A stretch of 57,915 nucleotides of DNA from Candidatus Methylobacter titanis (GCA_029946125.1 JAQSDX010000019.1:1-57915), one strand, 5' to 3'; counted from the first letter of the stretch, positions 26,310 to 36,812 are shown. A program made the numbers and translations. The notes: generated from the letters alone by a model not told the origin.

Positions 26310-29300
26310 TTAACTCCCGGCAAGATTGGCAAATACGGCCAACGGATTGGCTTGGAATGAGAATTCAATATTTAACGGTTGTTGCGGAAAATTGGGGTGG
26401 GCAAGCAGCCACCGATAACGCTGAGCGCCAACTAATTCGCCTTGTTGCAGCAGCCGAAAAAAATTCCACTGCGAATCGGTAACCGTAATGTCGCTGTAAA
26501 CCCGGGTCGGTGCGGCATCTTTGCGAAACTCCATGCCTACCTCTGCCAGTTGCGGCGTCCACCACTTCACTGCCAATGTCTGCCAGGTTTTCTGCTGGTT
26601 GAAACCCAGCGCCGAATTTTCGCCTTGCCGCAAATAGGTTAAGGATACCAAGGGCGTACGAAGTATTTGCTGGTTTTTGTAGGTTGGCAATAATCCAGGC
26701 CTGACTGATAATTCGAGCGGCTTAGGATTGCCGACATCGTCCCATAAACTGGCCGTAAGTTGTTGCGCGGCATTAATCCGCTTCAAATAATTTGGCGGCA
26801 ACACGACGCTGTCGGATAACTCCCGATGTTTAACCCATACGCCATTGCTGAAAGTCGACAGCGGCGACAGGTATTGCTGGAAAGTAATCCAGAAAATGCC
26901 CTGTATCGGATGGAAAGTGGCGCTTAAATCATCCAGCGCCAATTCCTTATCGCGTCCGGCATTGGACGTAAAGGGAAATTTGACCAATAGCGGCATGACA
27001 TTGGAGCTCCAGATATCGGACCAAATACCGGCGACATGCTGATTGATTTCATGGGTGCCGAATTTTTGCACCTTTTGTACCGGCGCCAGGAACGGCTGTT
27101 GCCAGTCATTGAGGATGCCGACATTTTGCAGCCAGTTTTTGACCAAGGTTGCGTATGAACTATCCTCGTTGAGCAGCATGGACCATGCCACCCGCCCGAT
27201 TGGCGTCAATGCGCCTTTCAGGGCACCGGCGGCATCGCCTTTTTTCGGCATGTAAGGCTCTTCTGTACTGATGTCATATTGCATTTGCGCCATCATAAAC
27301 TGGTACTTTTGAAATTCCGGATAAACGCCGTTTTGTTCTTGCATCAAACGCTGGATGAAACGAAATGTAGTCAATTTTTGTGCAAACGGTTGAAAGTAGG
27401 GCGAGACAGGAAAATTCAGTGCCGTGTTGTTTTTTATCTGCACCAGAGTCTCCAGCAACGAGGACGCGGGTTGTTGCAAATCGCTAAGCACATAAGCCAA
27501 CGCCCAGGTGGAATCAATGCGTACCTGGAATTGCTGAAAATAATGTAAATAGGCCTTCACATAGCCATCGGAGTAAGTACCCAGGCTTTTCAGCACAAAA
27601 TCGCTGAAATACTTTTTCTCCTGTCGGTCGATGGGCAGTTTGTCCACGATTTCAGACAATGCGATGATAGCAGGCTTGACGTCTTGCTCGAAAGCATCAG
27701 CGGTCATGCGTCCATCAATACTGGCTTTACCGGCGAACAGCATTCCGCCATTATTGGTGGCATTCATTTCCACGTTGGCATAAATAGAAGGCGAGCCGAA
27801 AAAAAGCCAGCCGTCGTAATTCCTGTGGTTATTAATGACGTCGCGTAGCATCATGCTGATGCGGCTGCGTTTAATCAACTCGTTCCATTGCGCCGGATTG
27901 AACGAGAATTGCTCGCCGTCCAGACTAAAAGTCATGTCAGAAGAGGCGCTATCTACTTTAGCGTTGGCCACAGCTTGCACGAGCCCCAGACACTCGTTCA
28001 GGGATAGCGCGACCTTGCAATTATCAGCATGGTCAAGTTTGAGATTACTGACTAAGGTTAATAGCTGAGCGATGTCTCTTTGGCGCAATTGCGACTGGTT
28101 GCGCTGCTCCATCAGGCGTAGGCTGGTGTTCTCGGTCAGCCACTGTCTAATATCTTCCTCGTCACTGTAATAATCAAGCCGGTCAATAATATAGAGAAAC
28201 GGCACTAACTGCTGTTGCAGGGTTTTAAATTCAGCTTCTTGCACAAACGGCTTGTTCAGCAGTTGCTGGAAGTTATGAAACAGCGCTATCCACAGTGTAT
28301 TGTCTTCAATGTAGGTCTGAGGCTTGGCATAAGTGATTTCATTGAGGAGGAAATCTAACTCTTCGGTTCGTGTATTGTATTGTCGATAGTCGCTAATGAG
28401 CTTGGCGTATTTAGCGATATTAGCGATGTCGACTGGATTTTTTTCCGCGTTTTTCTCTATGATCTTACCCATTTCGTTAGTCGGTGTTGCATACAATAAA
28501 CCGATAAAGCGGGTGGTTTTGAAATTGGCATCCGGTCCCAGCTGAATGAGTTTTAATAACGGCAGTAAATAATATTTCCTTATTTCGGCAATCAATAAAT
28601 AATTATTGCGCTCTACAATCGGCTCGAAAAAATTGGGCATAAAAGTTAACAACGCGTCTTTATTCAAGTCTGCACTGAAATTGAGAAACAGTGGGCTGAC
28701 TTTTTCCGCGTAGTGTTGAACCGGGATTGTGGGGATGGTTTGAATGTCTTGATAGACCTGGGACACCATATTCTGTTGATAGTGATAACTGCCAACTAAA
28801 TAGACCGATCCTGCTAATAATAGGGCGAGCGCGGCTTTGGCATGACCATTCAGGGTAAATCGCGGTTTCTCTACGATACCGGGCGGTAGCGAGAAAGGGT
28901 GACAACCAAAGCTATGGACATGTTCCGACAACAGACAAAGTCGGACGATCGGCGGGGATGCCACATCCTGTTCCAGTCCGGCTACACGCAGAAAATCGCC
29001 CAAGACGCTAAATAAAGTGGGTACTTCTTTAAGAAAACCCACTATTTTAAGATAGTCTTGTGCTGGACAGGTCAGCAGTGCGCGGCGCAGATGTTCTTGG
29101 TAGCCATCCAGGCAGGACTCCAGCCGACTGATGCCGTCTCCTTCCGGAAAATCCAGTTGTAAGGGGATACCGGCCTCTTGCAAAAAAACACAAAACTCCA
29201 CAAATCCCGGAATTTTTTCCATGTGGGTCAGCGCGATAATCAGCGGCAAGGGTTCGCGCTCTAGCTCACCGAATACTTTCAGTTTACCGAATAATGCATG

Positions 29301-29882
29301 ACCTGACTGGCGCAGCTGTTCCATTTTCGGGGATAACAACGTAGTCGCATCAATGACCATAACGGCTTGAGGGCTAGGGGGTAAATGCCGCCATAACTTC
29401 TTTATCGCCGTATAAGCGGCTGGACTGGTGTCGTAGAGCAGTGAGGAGCCAAACTCCAACACCAACGATTTTGCACCCAGATAAATTTGTAGCAAGGGAT
29501 CATCGGTGGCACTGGGATGGAAACGGAAATTTTGTCCTTGCCAGTCGGCATAGCGGTCAATGATGCCGGTCTTGCCGCAACCCGCTTCACCAATGACCAG
29601 GGAAAGCGGCACACGCAATGCATTAGGACGCAGTCGCCAGGGAATGGCGCGGATAAAATAACGCCATACCGTTAATAAACAGTTGGGAGGCAACAAAAGC
29701 TTTGTTGGAACAATGAGCTCCGGGATGGCCAGTTTGCTGCCACTTTTAGGATATTTGCGCCGCCAAATCAGAAACCCCAAGACGCACAGTAATATCAGCA
29801 CTACCGCCAAGCCAAGCCAATCTAGCCAACTCAATACCGAGGTCACCGCGTCCAGCGTGTTCCATGAAGAGCCTGAATCCAT
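26310..29882 (-). CDS. tssM: type VI secretion membrane protein TssM (IcmF)
   Basis: This 1190-aa IcmF-family protein spans the inner membrane and, with TssL and TssJ, forms the T6SS trans-envelope core. An N-terminal TM segment (about 20-40) precedes a cytoplasmic P-loop domain with GEAGCGKT at 98-105. A second TM (about 347-364) leads into the long periplasmic part (370-1190), which carries the IcmF-related and TssM C-terminal beta domains that meet TssJ. Many TssM proteins have a third TM at the N-terminus; here I see only one before the P-loop. It abuts clpV directly (clpV stop, then ATG). Confidence 0.95.
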   Translation of the reverse strand: MDSGSSWNTLDAVTSVLSWLDWLGLAVVLILLCVLGFLIWRRKYPKSGSKLAIPELIVPTKLLLPPNCLLTVWRYFIRAIPWRLRPNALRVPLSLVIGEAGCGKTGIIDRYADWQGQNFRFHPSATDDPLLQIYLGAKSLVLEFGSSLLYDTSPAAYTAIKKLWRHLPPSPQAVMVIDATTLLSPKMEQLRQSGHALFGKLKVFGELEREPLPLIIALTHMEKIPGFVEFCVFLQEAGIPLQLDFPEGDGISRLESCLDGYQEHLRRALLTCPAQDYLKIVGFLKEVPTLFSVLGDFLRVAGLEQDVASPPIVRLCLLSEHVHSFGCHPFSLPPGIVEKPRFTLNGHAKAALALLLAGSVYLVGSYHYQQNMVSQVYQDIQTIPTIPVQHYAEKVSPLFLNFSADLNKDALLTFMPNFFEPIVERNNYLLIAEIRKYYLLPLLKLIQLGPDANFKTTRFIGLLYATPTNEMGKIIEKNAEKNPVDIANIAKYAKLISDYRQYNTRTEELDFLLNEITYAKPQTYIEDNTLWIALFHNFQQLLNKPFVQEAEFKTLQQQLVPFLYIIDRLDYYSDEEDIRQWLTENTSLRLMEQRNQSQLRQRDIAQLLTLVSNLKLDHADNCKVALSLNECLGLVQAVANAKVDSASSDMTFSLDGEQFSFNPAQWNELIKRSRISMMLRDVINNHRNYDGWLFFGSPSIYANVEMNATNNGGMLFAGKASIDGRMTADAFEQDVKPAIIALSEIVDKLPIDRQEKKYFSDFVLKSLGTYSDGYVKAYLHYFQQFQVRIDSTWALAYVLSDLQQPASSLLETLVQIKNNTALNFPVSPYFQPFAQKLTTFRFIQRLMQEQNGVYPEFQKYQFMMAQMQYDISTEEPYMPKKGDAAGALKGALTPIGRVAWSMLLNEDSSYATLVKNWLQNVGILNDWQQPFLAPVQKVQKFGTHEINQHVAGIWSDIWSSNVMPLLVKFPFTSNAGRDKELALDDLSATFHPIQGIFWITFQQYLSPLSTFSNGVWVKHRELSDSVVLPPNYLKRINAAQQLTASLWDDVGNPKPLELSVRPGLLPTYKNQQILRTPLVSLTYLRQGENSALGFNQQKTWQTLAVKWWTPQLAEVGMEFRKDAAPTRVYSDITVTDSQWNFFRLLQQGELVGAQRYRWLLAHPNFPQQPLNIEFSFQANPLAVFANLAGS

Positions 29883-32495
29883 TTAATCCTCCTTTTCGGT
29901 CACGGTAGTACCGACAGCATCGAGGTTAATTTTTTCATCAACGCCGGTAAATATCAGCTCTCCATCAGTCACGCTGACAGCAATTTGCTGCCCATTGCGT
30001 AACTCTCCGGACAGCAACAGTTCGGCCAGCGGATCTTGAAGTCGGGTTTGAATGACGCGCTTTAGCGGACGTGCGCCATACAAGGGATTAAACCCCCATT
30101 GCGCCAGACTGTTGCTGGCTTCATCACTGACATCGAGTCGAATGTCGCGTTCTTCCAGGCACTTGGCCAAGCGCTTCAGCTGAATATCGGCGATAGGGCG
30201 CATGGTTTCCTGGGTCAGTTGGCGGAAAATCAAAATGTCGTCGAGACGGTTGAGAAATTCGGGACGGAAATGACCGCGTACCCTGTCCATAATCAGCGCC
30301 TGCATCTGTTGCTGTTCTTGTTCGGTTTCTACCGGATCAATCAGCTCAGAACCCAGATTGGAGGTCATCAGAATCAGGGTGTTAGTAAAATTGACCAGCT
30401 GCCCCTGACTGTCAGTCAGGCGACCTTCGTCCAATACTTGCAAGAACAGGTTAAACACGTCAGGGTGGGCTTTTTCCACTTCATCGAACAGAATCACGCT
30501 GTACGGTTTGCTGCGCACCTGATTGGTTAATACCCCGCCTTCTTCATAGCCGACATAGCCTGGAGGAGCGCCGGTCAGGCGTGCGGCCGAATGCTTTTCC
30601 ATAAACTCGCTCATATCGATGCGCACCATCGCGGAGTCATCGTTGAACAAAAATTGCGCCAAAGTCTTGGCCAATTCGGTTTTGCCGACACCGGTTGGAC
30701 CCAGCATCAGAAAGGAGCCGAGCGGGCGATTGGCATCCTGAATGTTGGCGCGGGCGCGGCGAATAGCCTTGGACACGGCGGCAACGGCATCTTCCTGCCC
30801 CACCACCCGTTCCCGCAAATGGCTTTCCAGATTTAACAGGCGCTGCTGTTCGGAATCGAGCATCCTCGCTATCGGAATACCGGTCAAGCGGGCGACCGTG
30901 GCGGCAATATCCTGCTCGTCAATAAAGTTTTTCTGCAGTTGAATGTCGGCGGTGTCGATATCGGCGTATTCGGCCAGTGTTCTTTCCGCTTGCGGAATCA
31001 CTTTATGCTGCAATTCGGCAACGCGGACAAAGTCTTCCTCGCGAATTTTCTGCTCCATTTCCCGGCGAGAGTCTTCCAGCAGCTTGCGAGCATCTTGCAC
31101 TTCGGTCATTGCCCGTTTTTCACGCTCCCAGCGCTCAGTCAGTTGCGCGCTTTTCTCGCGCAGCTCAATCAGTTCACTGTGCAGCTGTTGTTTGCGGGTT
31201 TCAGCCAGTTCATTGACCAGCGAAGACCATTCGATTTCCAGTGACACCAAGCGGCGATCCAGGGCTTCCAATTCAGCAGGCTTGGCGGAAAGACCGATAC
31301 GCACCATCGCGGCAGTCTGGTCGATCAGGTCGATGGCCTTGTCCGGCAGGAATCGGTCGGCAATATAGCGCCTGGAATAGCGAACCGCAGCCAGCAAACC
31401 CGCTTCGGTAATGCGGATGCCGTGATGCATCTCGTACTTTTCCTTGATGCCGCGCAGAATCATCAACGCGGTTTCGTCATCCGGTTCTTCCATCTTGACT
31501 ACCTGGAAACGCCGGATCAGCGCCGAGTCCTTCTCGAAATGTTTACGGTATTCCTCGTTGGTAGTCGCGCCGATACAGCGGATTTCGCCTCTCGCCAAGG
31601 CAGGCTTGAGCAGATTGGCGGCATCCATGGAGCCTTCGGCCTTGCCGGCGCCGATCACATTATGAATTTCGTCGATGAAGGTAATCACATTCCCGGCATC
31701 GGTGATTTCCTGTAGCAGCCGCTTGAAACGTTCCTCAAACTCGCCACGGTATTTGGCACCGGCAACCAGCAAGCCCATATCCACGGCCAACACCGAACAA
31801 CCTATCAAATCCTTGGGGACGTCGCCGGCAACGATGCGTTGCGCCAGCCCCTCGACGATAGACGTTTTGCCTACGCCGGGCTCACCAATGATGATGGGAT
31901 TGTTTTTAAGGCGTCGACACAACACTTGAATCGCCAGGTTGATTTCGTCGGTGCGACCGATCACCGGGTCCAGCAAACCTTGCCGAGCCAGTTCGGTCAA
32001 ATCGCGGGCATACTTGGACAGATATTCAAATTCGCCGGAACTGTCTTGACTTTGGTAGCCGCGTTTCGGCAGCTGATCTTGCATGCTGATAAACGCCTGC
32101 TTGCTTCCGCCCGCTTCGGTCAATGCTGCGACCAATTCCTCAAGCTCCCATAAGGCCAGCAGCAAATGGTTGATGCCCATGTATTTATCGCCCATGCGAC
32201 TGGCTATTTGTTCGGCGTAAATGAATAGACGTTCCAGTTCACGGTTGATAGGCGTTTGCTGGGCATTTTTCAACGCCTTCGGCTGGACGATCAGTTGGGC
32301 AGTCACCGTATCTCCCAGCCTCGCCAAATCGATATTGGCCCGCTCCAGGTATTGTCGTCCTATGCTGTCTGTTGACTCGAAAAGGCTATGCAAAAGATGC
32401 CAGGGCGTGACCAAACCATGGTCTTGTTCAACCGCCAGACGACAGGCACTCTCAATGATTTTTTGCGCTTTCAGATTAAATTTTTCGATGATCAT
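29883..32495 (-). CDS. clpV: type VI secretion ATPase ClpV (TssH)
   Basis: This 870-aa AAA+ protein disassembles contracted TssB/TssC sheaths for reuse. Domains: Clp-N (about 1-140), AAA1 with Walker A GEPGVGKT at 204-211, a middle coiled coil (about 400-520) typical of ClpB/ClpV, and AAA2 with a second Walker [11 protein letters not shown] near 599. Length and its place before tssM identify ClpV as opposed to ClpB. It follows the lipase gene by 74 bases. Confidence 0.95.
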   Translation of the reverse strand: MIIEKFNLKAQKIIESACRLAVEQDHGLVTPWHLLHSLFESTDSIGRQYLERANIDLARLGDTVTAQLIVQPKALKNAQQTPINRELERLFIYAEQIASRMGDKYMGINHLLLALWELEELVAALTEAGGSKQAFISMQDQLPKRGYQSQDSSGEFEYLSKYARDLTELARQGLLDPVIGRTDEINLAIQVLCRRLKNNPIIIGEPGVGKTSIVEGLAQRIVAGDVPKDLIGCSVLAVDMGLLVAGAKYRGEFEERFKRLLQEITDAGNVITFIDEIHNVIGAGKAEGSMDAANLLKPALARGEIRCIGATTNEEYRKHFEKDSALIRRFQVVKMEEPDDETALMILRGIKEKYEMHHGIRITEAGLLAAVRYSRRYIADRFLPDKAIDLIDQTAAMVRIGLSAKPAELEALDRRLVSLEIEWSSLVNELAETRKQQLHSELIELREKSAQLTERWEREKRAMTEVQDARKLLEDSRREMEQKIREEDFVRVAELQHKVIPQAERTLAEYADIDTADIQLQKNFIDEQDIAATVARLTGIPIARMLDSEQQRLLNLESHLRERVVGQEDAVAAVSKAIRRARANIQDANRPLGSFLMLGPTGVGKTELAKTLAQFLFNDDSAMVRIDMSEFMEKHSAARLTGAPPGYVGYEEGGVLTNQVRSKPYSVILFDEVEKAHPDVFNLFLQVLDEGRLTDSQGQLVNFTNTLILMTSNLGSELIDPVETEQEQQQMQALIMDRVRGHFRPEFLNRLDDILIFRQLTQETMRPIADIQLKRLAKCLEERDIRLDVSDEASNSLAQWGFNPLYGARPLKRVIQTRLQDPLAELLLSGELRNGQQIAVSVTDGELIFTGVDEKINLDAVGTTVTEKED

Positions 32496-32569
32496 GGTTT
32501 TTGCTTTTGTTCATTATGTTGTTGAACGCGATGGATAAAAAACGTTGCTTAGCCTGCAGGGCTACTTTT

Positions 32570-34300
32570 TCAGCTCTTCAAACACTTTAGAATCACGGCT
32601 CTCGACTTGAGATCGTTCCACGACAGATTCGATCGCGAGAAGGCATTAACGGCTAGGGCAAGCCCGAGATACTTGGCCGTGTTAGAGCCTTGGATGGTGT
32701 CGGCGAGGGTTATTTCGTCAACCAAGTCGTCAAGAACCTTGGTCTTCATATCCTGCATACTCATAGCTCCGCCACTCCAGCCTACCGCCCGCAATGCCCC
32801 CCCAGTCTTTTTCGCCTGGACAGACTTGACTTGTCGCTCCTTTTCGCTCTGGAACAACTTCGGCTTTTTGTACGCCTTGGAATCGAGAGCAACCACCGTT
32901 AGTATGTTGAAGAAATGCTCAAAGTTTTTTGTGGCCTGGTAATTATTCAGCACACTGCGTATGTTCTGCTGTGTAATATGGTTGGGACTTGATGCCCCCG
33001 GGAATTTGTAAGACTTCGCGTTTCCCTCGACCAAATCGAAGAAGGTGTTGTACTTAGCCCATGGCGTAACTCCACTCAATCTGCTGTCAAGGAAAGCGCC
33101 TGCTCGTCCCAGTTCAGCCAGAAGCGCACCACGGGCGATAAATATCTCATGGGAATTGTCCGAGGCACCAGCTGGCTTTTCGAACATTACGCTCTGCCCT
33201 CCATGCTGCGATGCCATCGCGACACCCTTACTAGAGCCTTCGCCTATGGTCACAACTGAATCGCCCTTCACCCAGTAGAAACAACCGTTGACCCACAGCG
33301 CCCAATTCGTTGAGAAGTCCTTGCTCCCGCAGGTCGGTTGCGCCCAACCCACATATCGCAGGCTGTTCCAAGGCCAAGCCGGCAGATCCCTGACGAGGTA
33401 GGCACTGAAACTCCCATTTGTCATTGCAAGAGCCATTTGGCTGGCCAGCGCTGCACCCAAACTATGCCCGGTGACGGTAATTTTCCGGGGTGTACCGTAG
33501 ATGCGGTCGAGCCGCTTGAGTGCATGGTGAACGGTGCCGAAACAAGTTTGTAGGGCATATGAAAAACCTTTTCCAACTGTACCCACCTTGCTCACCCAGT
33601 TGTTTTCCACTTTATAGTTTGCCATGTCCGTGACCCAGTCGGGGTTTCCATGACTCCCTAATGCCTGAACGACTGTCCTTGCGATACTTCCGCCGCTGCG
33701 GCTGCCCCGAAAGGCGATATGGATATCATGCACGTCGGGATTTTTTGGGTCCTTCCGCATTAGAACGTAGCCCATGAGGCTCCAAGCAGGCTCTGTCGTT
33801 GATGCGATGAGACCGTGACCACCCTCGAATCCGATCAGATGATCGGTGCCATCTGGGTAATCACAGATATCCCTGATCTCGACTTGAGAAGACCCAGGGT
33901 CGCCACTGACATTCGGTGCCACCTTGTATTGCGCGACCTCGACCGTCTTAATCTTGTCCGTGATATAGGCGGGAGTCTGGATGCTGACATAGCCGTCTGC
34001 CGTGCCGGTAAATGCAGGTAAGCGCGGATTCAGTTGGCTGTACTGGGTCATAACAGGATCCAGAGACTTATTGGAGCTGCGTCCGCTGAATGACGCGCTC
34101 GACGGACCTCGAAATCCTTCCTCCTTATCGAGCGAATTGCACTGCTCGTGGACTTGATTCATAAATAGGGTACGCCGATCCGACATGCTCCGTGTCATCA
34201 CGTCGTACCAAGGATCAAGCGGCCAGATGACCGATTGTTGATACAAGTGGTAGGAAAGGATAGCTAGATCACACTGCAAAATTGTTTCCGGTATAAACAT
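32570..34300 (-). CDS. class-3 lipase, likely T6SS phospholipase effector
   Basis: This 576-aa protein carries a lipase-3 fold with the nucleophile elbow GHSLG (Ser280). It sits behind an HDIHIAFRGSRSGGS oxyanion-type strand and is followed by DLPAWPWNSLRY and FTHxx-type strands. It lacks a signal peptide or TM segments, as expected of a cytoplasm-loaded T6SS cargo attacking phospholipids of a target cell (Tle-type activity). The catalytic Asp and His cannot be fixed by eye. It lies inside the T6SS cluster, between the ANL-like gene and clpV, after a 406-bp gap that may hold its own promoter. No obvious immunity gene is adjacent. It could belong to a Tle subfamily, but I cannot assign one. 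Confidence 0.85.
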   Translation of the reverse strand: MFIPETILQCDLAILSYHLYQQSVIWPLDPWYDVMTRSMSDRRTLFMNQVHEQCNSLDKEEGFRGPSSASFSGRSSNKSLDPVMTQYSQLNPRLPAFTGTADGYVSIQTPAYITDKIKTVEVAQYKVAPNVSGDPGSSQVEIRDICDYPDGTDHLIGFEGGHGLIASTTEPAWSLMGYVLMRKDPKNPDVHDIHIAFRGSRSGGSIARTVVQALGSHGNPDWVTDMANYKVENNWVSKVGTVGKGFSYALQTCFGTVHHALKRLDRIYGTPRKITVTGHSLGAALASQMALAMTNGSFSAYLVRDLPAWPWNSLRYVGWAQPTCGSKDFSTNWALWVNGCFYWVKGDSVVTIGEGSSKGVAMASQHGGQSVMFEKPAGASDNSHEIFIARGALLAELGRAGAFLDSRLSGVTPWAKYNTFFDLVEGNAKSYKFPGASSPNHITQQNIRSVLNNYQATKNFEHFFNILTVVALDSKAYKKPKLFQSEKERQVKSVQAKKTGGALRAVGWSGGAMSMQDMKTKVLDDLVDEITLADTIQGSNTAKYLGLALAVNAFSRSNLSWNDLKSRAVILKCLKS

Positions 34301-34504
34301 ATCAACTTCCGATTTTTTATTTATTAAATAAGGTCAATGGTCTCAGGCTATTGATTTACCAAACCAATATGCAGCCTGAATGCTCACAATGAGCGTTTCA
34401 CTACTGTCAAAACGTTTTTTTTCGGTAAGCGTATTCATCATCAAACTCTTTACAATAGAGTCATTGTTTAATCATGCAAGTTGAGCAATAGTTCAATAAA
34501 ATAG

Positions 34505-34520
34505 GGGGCAAGTTTGCCCC
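34505..34520 (-). terminator. possible weak terminator hairpin in the T6SS cluster
   Basis: Perfect 7-bp arms GGGGCAA and TTGCCCC, with a 2-base centre, are followed on the minus strand by a T-rich CTATTTTATT. The loop would have to open by a pair or two. It could end the tssB-to-ANL transcript; it is weaker than a textbook terminator. Confidence 0.35.
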
Positions 34521-34631
34521 GACCTATCTGTTTATCGAAAATAATACGCATCTATCAAAATAATTTTTAAGTTGATTATAAAATCAACAGGTTATGAGTA
34601 TATTTTGCTATCAAATCCAGCATTTTTATAA

Positions 34632-34663
34632 AACTGATAAACTGATAAACTGATAAACTGATA
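34632..34663. repeat. four perfect tandem copies of AACTGATA
   Basis: An 8-bp unit is repeated four times exactly (32 bp) just downstream of the ANL-like gene's stop. It is a short simple-sequence array that could vary in copy number. It lies 330 bases upstream of the lipase start. Confidence 0.9.
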
Positions 34664-34706
34664 GGTGGTAAGGGGCAAGTATTGTGCTTTACCTCCAACT
34701 GGTAGC

Positions 34707-36401
34707 CTACGCCAAAATCTTCTGTTTTAACTCGGACAGACAGCGATACATTTCGCTGCGCTGCCGCCGATACAACTCTCCGGTGACATAATGGAACTGA
34801 CACCATTCTTGATCCGCTCCGCCATCGCTATTGCGCTGCGGCAACAGCGGCAAACACTCAATGCGATCGGGTAGAAACTCACTGCCCAGCTCGGTTTCAA
34901 TCCGTTTCTGCAATGGCGCCGCATCGACGCCCGGACCGAAGGCCAATAGCACCTGGAGCGGATCCGCCTCGCCGCCATGGGTAAATGCCTCGACCAAGGC
35001 CGGATAACGCGCTGTTCCTGACAGCAAATCCAGCACTTCCTGTTTCGGATAAGTCCGCCCCGCGCGACCTAGCGGATACTGGCTCAAGTAATTCCAAACT
35101 TTTCGGTAGGGCGTCAAAATATAAGGCGTGGCTGTCCAAATGATTTTATCCTTTTCCGTTTTACCCAGGGCGAGCCGTCCCCATCCGCTCACAGAAGGCA
35201 AATCCGGGGAATCGATCATGCCCAGTTGCCAACACATAGCGGCGGCAGGCAATACCGTATGATGAGGCAGTCCTCGATATCTGGGCGAAAAAACGATAAT
35301 CCCGCCCTTGGCAGCGTTGCATAACACGTTACCCGAATACCTGTCTTCCAGCTGCCATATCCGGATAAAGTCCTGCCATAAGGTAAAGTCAGCCGATTCG
35401 GCCGGATGGCGAAACCAATAGCGCCAGGTTTTTTCACCGCCCGGAGGATGATTAGCCATCAACAGGTCACGCAAGGATCGGCTGACGCCCAGCACGTCAA
35501 TGGGTTGCTCCAATAGTCGTTCCGGTTGCTTTTCCAAATCGGCCAAGTCGATATGCACCCAGGTCGCGCCGCTCAACAAAACCGCCAATATCAGCGCCGG
35601 CTGGCTTTCCAACCCATGCCAACCGGGCGCGGCACAGGCTTGTCCAGGCTTGATGCCCAACGATAAAATGCCATCCCGCAAAGCCCCCAGATAGAGGCTG
35701 TCGGCATCGACCGAACAGACTACTTCGGGCGTCGGACTGGTCGGGTCAAAGCACTGGACGACGACAGCCGTGCCGGGATATTCATAGGGCCGCCTGGTTG
35801 GCGCCACTGACGACAGCGTGTTGGGCAGCACTTTGTCCTGCCAAACGGCGGCAAGCTGGTGGCGGTACAGCTGATCCATTGCCAGCCATTGCGGCGCCAG
35901 ATTGTCGAGGCGACGGCTGACGAAAGCGTTGCCTTGCGGCGGCAACAGCGTCACCACCAGGCCTAAACGTAAACCTGCCAGTAACGCAGACAGCCAGTGC
36001 GGTCCCTGCGGATGCAGTATGGCCAGGGTATCGCCCGGTTGTACGCCGATTTCTTCCCAAGAGGCGGCCAAACCATTCACGACTTTGCCCAGTTCGGCAT
36101 AAGACCAGGTTTGCCAAATTCGGCTATCGAACCAGACCAAAGCCGGTATTGTCTGGTCTTTTTGTTGCACCAGTACATCGTGATAAAAATCGTAACGCAA
36201 CCAGGGAGTGCTTTTCGATTGGCTCGCTTGCCGTCTATCCGAGTAAGCGTGCAGGGCTTTGCAAAAACTGTCGGGGTCTTGCCAGCTTGATTCCAGCCAG
36301 GTTAAATCAATGGACGACTGTTGATCTTCCTGCCATAAGGACGCTTCAATCAGGGCAAAATTAGCCGCAGACCAAGGCCCGGTGCCGTCATCATTCCACA
36401 T
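34707..36401 (-). CDS. ANL-fold (acyl-CoA synthetase-like) pseudoenzyme in the T6SS cluster
   Basis: This 564-aa protein resembles the AMP-binding superfamily. Residues 98-155 (WSYAELGKVVNGLAASW, then GVQPGDTLAIL and a Leu-rich LLAGLRLGLVV stretch) match the start of that fold, and 234-285 repeat the LGIKPGQ and LLSGATWV signatures. However, the phosphate-binding loop (T/S-S-G-T-T-G-x-P-K) is replaced by FDPTSPTPEVV (218-228). The catalytic Lys region (P-x-T-x-x-G-K) is replaced by LPLLPQRNSDGGADQEW (518-534), with no Lys. It is therefore unlikely to adenylate a substrate in the usual way. The gene lies between the PAAR-like tip and the lipase, the usual position of a cargo adaptor. An adaptor, chaperone or effector role is inference. 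Confidence 0.75.
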   Translation of the reverse strand: MWNDDGTGPWSAANFALIEASLWQEDQQSSIDLTWLESSWQDPDSFCKALHAYSDRRQASQSKSTPWLRYDFYHDVLVQQKDQTIPALVWFDSRIWQTWSYAELGKVVNGLAASWEEIGVQPGDTLAILHPQGPHWLSALLAGLRLGLVVTLLPPQGNAFVSRRLDNLAPQWLAMDQLYRHQLAAVWQDKVLPNTLSSVAPTRRPYEYPGTAVVVQCFDPTSPTPEVVCSVDADSLYLGALRDGILSLGIKPGQACAAPGWHGLESQPALILAVLLSGATWVHIDLADLEKQPERLLEQPIDVLGVSRSLRDLLMANHPPGGEKTWRYWFRHPAESADFTLWQDFIRIWQLEDRYSGNVLCNAAKGGIIVFSPRYRGLPHHTVLPAAAMCWQLGMIDSPDLPSVSGWGRLALGKTEKDKIIWTATPYILTPYRKVWNYLSQYPLGRAGRTYPKQEVLDLLSGTARYPALVEAFTHGGEADPLQVLLAFGPGVDAAPLQKRIETELGSEFLPDRIECLPLLPQRNSDGGADQEWCQFHYVTGELYRRQRSEMYRCLSELKQKILA

Positions 36402-36428
36402 GGACTTTCCGGCAGGATGAGTTTGTCA

Positions 36429-36812
36429 TTACAGCATCACCTTGACCTGACCGGCAAAGGTGATGCTGATAACGCCCGCCCAGCAACAGGTCAGTTTGCT
36501 ATCGCTGCTAAGGGCAGGCATGTTGCCTATCAATACGGTCGGAGCGCCTGCCACCCAGGGCGCTACGGTCATCGGTATGCAGGGCATTGGGGTCGGTACT
36601 CCCAATGCCGCCGCCGTGGCCGCTATGACCATAGGGTTGGCCATGCTGCTGCACATGCCGAACGGCAAAATATTGAGCATCGGTATTTCATCGACGATAT
36701 TGGCAGCAGGCATATCAACCATCACACAGTTGGTTGGCAATACCATCATCGTTGATGGCGCAGCACCGAAAGTACATGAAAGAACGGCATTACCCGTCAC
36801 TAAAAAACCCAT
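36429..36812 (-). CDS. PAAR-like (DUF4280) T6SS tip protein
   Basis: This 127-aa protein has the PAAR-like DUF4280 layout: a VTGNAVLSCTFGAAPS opening, the PFGMCSSMANP segment, C-x-P-M (PMPCIPMT), PW-x-x-GAP and a PALSSDSKLTCCWAG end. The paired Cys/Met residues fit the metal-stabilised cone that caps the VgrG spike and carries cargo. A frame of similar size on the other strand (36460-36825) overlaps it completely, but only the minus-strand product shows family motifs. It follows tssA by 9 bases and precedes the ANL-like gene. Confidence 0.88.
   Translation of the reverse strand: MGFLVTGNAVLSCTFGAAPSTMMVLPTNCVMVDMPAANIVDEIPMLNILPFGMCSSMANPMVIAATAAALGVPTPMPCIPMTVAPWVAGAPTVLIGNMPALSSDSKLTCCWAGVISITFAGQVKVML

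Larger units (their letters stand above)
34301..34706. other. 406-bp gap inside the T6SS cluster
   Basis: Non-coding and AT-rich. It contains four perfect tandem AACTGATA units (34632-34663) and a hairpin at 34505-34520, both listed separately. The gap separates the tssB-to-ANL gene run from the lipase-clpV-tssM-tssJ run and probably holds a terminator and a promoter. Confidence 0.55.
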
